Of a stretch of 9,377 bases of DNA, positions 6,446-9,377 are shown piece by piece. This DNA is from an uncultured Ruminococcus sp. (GTDB taxonomy: Bacteria; Bacillota; Clostridia; Oscillospirales; Acutalibacteraceae). Under the pieces are notes generated by a model that had not been told where the DNA came from, made no database searches, and saw only the letters and a list, made by a program, of their open reading frames with translations. Each line of letters opens with the position of its first letter. Within the stretch, counting starts at the first letter, position 1. The stretch is taken from positions 1-9,377 of the forward strand of contig CACYDE010000218.1 in assembly GCA_902773045.1 (NCBI GenBank), written 5' to 3'. The position numbers and the translations under genes were made by a program.

Positions 6446-7189
6446 ATGGGAATTTTTTCAAATAATCCGAACGATATAGATATATCAAAAATAAAGCTTC
6501 CGGAACACTTGGGAATAATTATGGACGGAAACGGCAGATGGGCGAAAAAACGCGGTTTGCCGAGAAGTGCAGGACATAAAGCCGGAGCTTCAACATTCCG
6601 AAAGATCAGTCGCTATTGCAGCGATATCGGGATAAAATATCTGACGCTTTATGCATTTTCGACCGAAAACTGGAGCCGCCCCAAAGAAGAGGTAGATACT
6701 CTTATGAAGTATTTTAAAGAGTATCTGGAAGAGGCTCTCCGTGATTTTGCAGATGATACTATCAGACTCAAATTTTTAGGCGATATTTCTGCTTTCCCCA
6801 ACGAAATCAGCGAATTGATGGTGAAAAATGAAGAGTTGTCCTCTGCTCATGAAGGAATGATCCTCAATCTTGCCATGAATTACGGCGGACGTGCGGAGCT
6901 TGTAAGAGCCGTGAAGAAGATTTGTCAAAAAGCTGTTTCGGGAGAGATCTCTCCCGAAAGCATTGACGAAAAAACTATTTCCGATTTTCTTTACACAAAG
7001 GGTCAGCCGGATCCCGATTTGATAATAAGACCGAGCGGAGAACACAGAACATCGAATTTTCTTCTCTGGCAGTCGGCTTATGCGGAATATTATATTGATG
7101 ACGTGTTGTGGCCTGACTACACAAAGGAGCATCTTAACAGGGCATTGATAGAATATTCCCGGCGTAACAGAAGATTTGGTGGTGTATAA
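6446..7189 (+). CDS. uppS: Undecaprenyl diphosphate synthase (cis-prenyltransferase)
   Basis: UppS condenses isopentenyl diphosphate units onto farnesyl diphosphate to make C55-PP, the precursor of the carrier lipid for peptidoglycan and wall polymers. The 247 residues show IIMDGNGRWAKKRG (24-37) with catalytic D27, the GHKAG loop (43-47), TLYAFSTENWSRP (67-79), LNLAMNYGGRAEL (140-152), and the pyrophosphate-binding stretch IIRPSGEHRTSNFLLWQ (193-209) with R195, R201 and S203, then E214. The PSGEHRT wording differs slightly from the common TSGE/RLS form but keeps the key residues. The ribosome binding site is a weak AGAGGA (6432-6437). A perfect 24-bp palindrome lies inside the gene at 6936-6959. 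dxr, two genes on, supplies the isoprenoid pathway that feeds this enzyme. Confidence 0.97.
   Translation: MGIFSNNPNDIDISKIKLPEHLGIIMDGNGRWAKKRGLPRSAGHKAGASTFRKISRYCSDIGIKYLTLYAFSTENWSRPKEEVDTLMKYFKEYLEEALRDFADDTIRLKFLGDISAFPNEISELMVKNEELSSAHEGMILNLAMNYGGRAELVRAVKKICQKAVSGEISPESIDEKTISDFLYTKGQPDPDLIIRPSGEHRTSNFLLWQSAYAEYYIDDVLWPDYTKEHLNRALIEYSRRNRRFGGV
6936..6959. repeat. Perfect 24-bp palindrome inside uppS
   Basis: TTTCGGGAGAGA (6936-6947) is followed directly by its exact reverse complement (6948-6959). In RNA this gives about a 10-bp GC-containing stem with a GAUC loop. It codes for the variable stretch SGEISPE between the conserved UppS motifs. On the minus strand the stem is followed within five bases by a run of five T, an intrinsic-terminator layout for antisense transcription. 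On the plus strand there is no T run. Confidence 0.8.
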
Positions 7190-7192
7190 ATA

Positions 7193-8032
7193 ATGAAAAC
7201 GAGAATTCTGACTGCGGCAGTTGGTCTGCCCATTGCGGTAGGCTTAATGATACTTGGCGCCGCTTTTCCTATTGTGATAGATCTGTGTCTTACCGTTATC
7301 GCATGTATGTGTGTTACGGAAGGACTTTCGGCAAAAAAATCGAACAAAAAGGTCACCATAGTTGTTCCTTGTGTTGTATTTACTTCTATATTTATAATGT
7401 TTTATTACATTGCACCGTTATGGCCTGTTCTTGTTTTTTTGCTGATATTATCTCTTTTTATGAGTATGATAATAAATCACGAGAATCTTGTTTTTCATGA
7501 TTTGGCTCATGCGCTTACAATAACCACACTGTGTACTCTCGGAATATGGTCGATGGTCTATTTGTTCGATCAAACCAAAAATATAGTGGGAATATTTTAT
7601 GTTGTCACCGCTCTGGCGACTCCATGGCTTTCGGATGCCGCAGCATATTTCGGAGGCAGCCTTTTCGGAAAGAGGAAGCTTTGTCCGAAAATAAGTCCCA
7701 AAAAAACCGTTGAAGGCGCTGTTTCGGGAGTTGTGATCGGAACGCTGCTTTCTCTGTTGGTGGGCGTTATTTTTGAAGCATTCTTCTTCGAAAACGGGGA
7801 AACAGTTAATTACATCTATCTTGCCGTGTTTTCTTTCCTCGGCGCTCTATCGTCTATCGTCGGAGATCTCAGCTTTTCGTTGATAAAAAGAAGCTGCGGA
7901 GTGAAGGATTACGGATCGCTGATGCCCGGTCACGGCGGAATGCTCGACCGTTTTGACAGCGTTATTTTTACCGCGCCGGTTCTTTTTATAGTGAATATGT
8001 ATCTTCCGATTATTGTTGAAAAGGTTGGGTGA
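7193..8032 (+). CDS. cdsA: Phosphatidate cytidylyltransferase (CDP-diglyceride synthase)
   Basis: This integral membrane enzyme makes CDP-diacylglycerol from phosphatidic acid and CTP, the branch point to all phospholipids. The 279 residues are within the family range. The protein is hydrophobic, with several membrane segments. The C-terminal half carries PWLSDAAAYFGGSLFGKRKL (144-163), SPKKTVEG (168-175) and the complete CDS signature spanning about 229-255 (S-x-IKR, KDYGS, MPGHGGMLDRFD). The ATG comes 3 nt after the uppS stop. Its binding site, GGTGGTG (7179-7185), is embedded in the last codons of uppS, which suggests translational coupling. CTP for the reaction ultimately derives from the pyrimidine route through pyrH in the same operon. 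Confidence 0.96.
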   Translation: MKTRILTAAVGLPIAVGLMILGAAFPIVIDLCLTVIACMCVTEGLSAKKSNKKVTIVVPCVVFTSIFIMFYYIAPLWPVLVFLLILSLFMSMIINHENLVFHDLAHALTITTLCTLGIWSMVYLFDQTKNIVGIFYVVTALATPWLSDAAAYFGGSLFGKRKLCPKISPKKTVEGAVSGVVIGTLLSLLVGVIFEAFFFENGETVNYIYLAVFSFLGALSSIVGDLSFSLIKRSCGVKDYGSLMPGHGGMLDRFDSVIFTAPVLFIVNMYLPIIVEKVG

Positions 8033-8038
8033 TTTAAT

Positions 8039-9193
8039 ATGACCGAAAATATTTCAGTGCTCGGTTCAACCGGTTCAATAGGAACCCAGACGCTGAGAGT
8101 CTGTGAATTTCTTAATGTAAAGGTTTCCGCACTGACGGCTTTCAGCAATATAGATCTGCTCGAACAGCAGGTCAGAAAATTCAAACCCGAGTTGGCGGTT
8201 ATAGGAACGGAAGAGAAAGCCAAGGAACTCAGACTTCGGCTTTCCGATACATCCACAAGAGTAGGGTTCGGACTTGAAGGACTGTGTGAAGCCGCCGCGA
8301 TCGAAAGTGCGGACACCGTTTTGACAGCGGTTGTCGGAATGATAGGATTGAAGCCTACTTTGGCAGCTATTGAGGCAAAAAAGAATATTGCTCTTGCCAA
8401 TAAGGAAACACTCGTAACAGGCGGAAATCTTGTGATGAAAGCTGCGAAAGAAAACGGAGTGAAAATTTATCCTGTTGACAGCGAACATTCTGCGATTTTT
8501 CAATGTCTTCAGGGCTGTCCGGATCGAAAAGTCCTGAAACGGCTGATCCTGACTGCTTCCGGCGGACCTTTTTTCGGAAGACGCTATGACGAGCTGAAAG
8601 ATGTTACTGTTGAACAGGCTCTGAATCATCCGAATTGGAGCATGGGTGCGAAAATAACCGTTGATTCCGCAAGCATGATGAATAAGGGTTTTGAGGTCAT
8701 CGAAGCCAAATGGTTGTTCGATGTGCCGGTTGAAAGAATAGACGTTGTGGTTCACAGGGAAAGTATTGTTCACTCTATGATAGAATATGCGGATAATTCC
8801 GTTATCGCGCAGATGGGTGTTCCCGATATGAAAATACCTATTCAGTATGCGCTTACTTATCCGAACAGAGTCGAATGTGAAACAGAACAGCTTGATTTGA
8901 CAAAAATATCTTCGCTCACATTCTTTAAACCTGATTATGAAACATTTAAATGTCTTAAAGCATGTCGGAAAGCGATAGATATGGGAAAGAATTTTCCTGT
9001 CATCGTGAACGGTGCAAATGAAGCCGCCGTTGAATTGTTCCTGGACAGAAAAATTTCATTTACGGATATAGGTGATCTGGTGACCGAGGCTATGTCGTCG
9101 GTTTCGGTCAGAGATATAAATTCTGTTGATGATATTATAGAAACAGATATATTGTCAAGAGAATACGTAAGTCAGACGGTCGGAAAAGTCTGA
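8039..9193 (+). CDS. dxr: 1-deoxy-D-xylulose 5-phosphate reductoisomerase
   Basis: Dxr is the NADPH-dependent, first committed enzyme of the MEP (non-mevalonate) isoprenoid pathway, converting DXP to MEP. The protein has 384 residues. The NADPH-binding loop GSTGSIGTQTL (9-19) is at the N-terminus, followed by ALANKETLVTGG (118-129). The metal-binding region has DSEHSAIFQCL with D147 and E149, then LTASGGPF (171-178), HPNWSMGAKITVDSASMMNKG (197-217) with E219 completing the metal site, and HRESIVHSMIEY (239-250). The start lies 6 nt after the cdsA stop, with a G-rich weak site (GGTTGGG, 8023-8029) inside cdsA, so it probably relies on coupling. It is the last gene before a terminator. The gene is complete, with no sign of decay. 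Confidence 0.97.
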   Translation: MTENISVLGSTGSIGTQTLRVCEFLNVKVSALTAFSNIDLLEQQVRKFKPELAVIGTEEKAKELRLRLSDTSTRVGFGLEGLCEAAAIESADTVLTAVVGMIGLKPTLAAIEAKKNIALANKETLVTGGNLVMKAAKENGVKIYPVDSEHSAIFQCLQGCPDRKVLKRLILTASGGPFFGRRYDELKDVTVEQALNHPNWSMGAKITVDSASMMNKGFEVIEAKWLFDVPVERIDVVVHRESIVHSMIEYADNSVIAQMGVPDMKIPIQYALTYPNRVECETEQLDLTKISSLTFFKPDYETFKCLKACRKAIDMGKNFPVIVNGANEAAVELFLDRKISFTDIGDLVTEAMSSVSVRDINSVDDIIETDILSREYVSQTVGKV

Positions 9194-9210
9194 TATTTTG
9201 TTTGTGATAC

Positions 9211-9280
9211 AGTAAAGCTTTGAGTGTGTGTTCAGTATCAAATGATATTTGAAAAGACGATTCAAGGCTTTACTTTGTTT
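9211..9280 (+). terminator. Branched intrinsic terminator after dxr
   Basis: AGTAAAGCTTTGA (9211-9223) pairs with TCAAGGCTTTACT (9262-9274) over 13 bp with one G-U pair, followed by TTGTTT (9275-9280). The 38-nt loop contains its own hairpin, TCAAAT/ATTTGA (9238-9243 with 9247-9252), so the RNA would be a stem topped by a second stem. It starts 18 nt after the dxr stop codon and ends the pyrH-dxr operon. Confidence 0.75.
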
Positions 9281-9292
9281 AGAGAATAATTT

Positions 9293-9377
9293 TAAGGCAA
9301 CACCGCACAAAGACCGTCTAACGACTTTGTACCGAATCTGCTTGATCTTTTTCCGTCATACTGCACAGAAATCTCTT
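9293..9377 (+). repeat. Structured dispersed-repeat-like element, right copy (partial)
   Basis: It begins TAAGGCAACACCGCACAAAG just after the dxr terminator and runs off the window end. It matches, inverted and diverged, the element at 1-130. Its internal hairpin is ACAAAG (9307-9312) with CTTTGT (9325-9330), with a nested CGT/ACG at the top (9315-9317 with 9321-9323). This loop is about a dozen bases longer than in the left copy. No coding frame is apparent. Confidence 0.55.

Noticed and set aside
8060..8080. Repeated CGGTTCAA at the start of dxr
   Set aside because: The repeat comes from codons of the conserved GSTGSIG nucleotide-binding loop, not from a separate element.
7930..8400. Minus-strand ORF of 156 codons across the cdsA-dxr junction
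   Set aside because: It is low-complexity, rich in Ser and Ala, without family motifs, and antisense to two securely identified genes. It is a shadow frame.
8075..8773. Minus-strand ORF of 232 codons opposite dxr
   Set aside because: It is long but is only the reverse frame of a fully conserved dxr. There is no binding site and no plausible domain.

Overview
The window looks like chromosomal core DNA from an endospore-forming, low-to-medium GC Firmicute, most likely a clostridium of the Oscillospirales/Ruminococcaceae type. The evidence is a sporulation pair (spo0A and spoIVB), GGAGG-type ribosome binding sites, and the conserved pyrH-frr-uppS-cdsA-dxr gene order. The family-level placement is inference. 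No rRNA, tRNA, CRISPR array, transposase or phage gene is visible.

Layout. Positions 1-130 hold a structured, non-coding repeat-like element. Positions 131-296 are unassigned. A strong 14-bp hairpin terminator (297-337) then closes a leftward sporulation block. That block is spoIVB (2468 to 1260, the intermembrane-space signalling protease) followed by spo0A (1130 to 348, the master sporulation regulator), which has its own apparent sigma-A promoter and a perfect palindrome upstream. Divergent from spoIVB is a 768-residue P-type cation ATPase (2643-4949) of the CtpE-like class.

After a good sigma-A-like promoter (5046-5074) comes a tight rightward housekeeping operon: pyrH (UMP kinase), frr (ribosome recycling factor), uppS (undecaprenyl diphosphate synthase), cdsA (CDP-diglyceride synthase) and dxr (DXP reductoisomerase). 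It links pyrimidine nucleotide supply, ribosome recycling, the lipid carrier for peptidoglycan, phospholipid precursors and the MEP isoprenoid pathway that feeds UppS. The operon ends at a branched hairpin terminator after dxr, so the rseP-ispG genes that often follow dxr are not in line here. A second, inverted and diverged copy of the left-end repeat begins at 9293 and runs off the window.

Most of the window is ordinary, and I do not see a novel multi-gene system. The points worth a second look are the outward-facing repeat pair at the two ends, a perfect 24-bp palindrome inside uppS, a Spo0A receiver whose Asp-Asp metal pocket reads Glu-Glu, a lipobox-like signal on a cysteine-rich SpoIVB, and the divergent pairing of a putative calcium-type ATPase with a sporulation protease.
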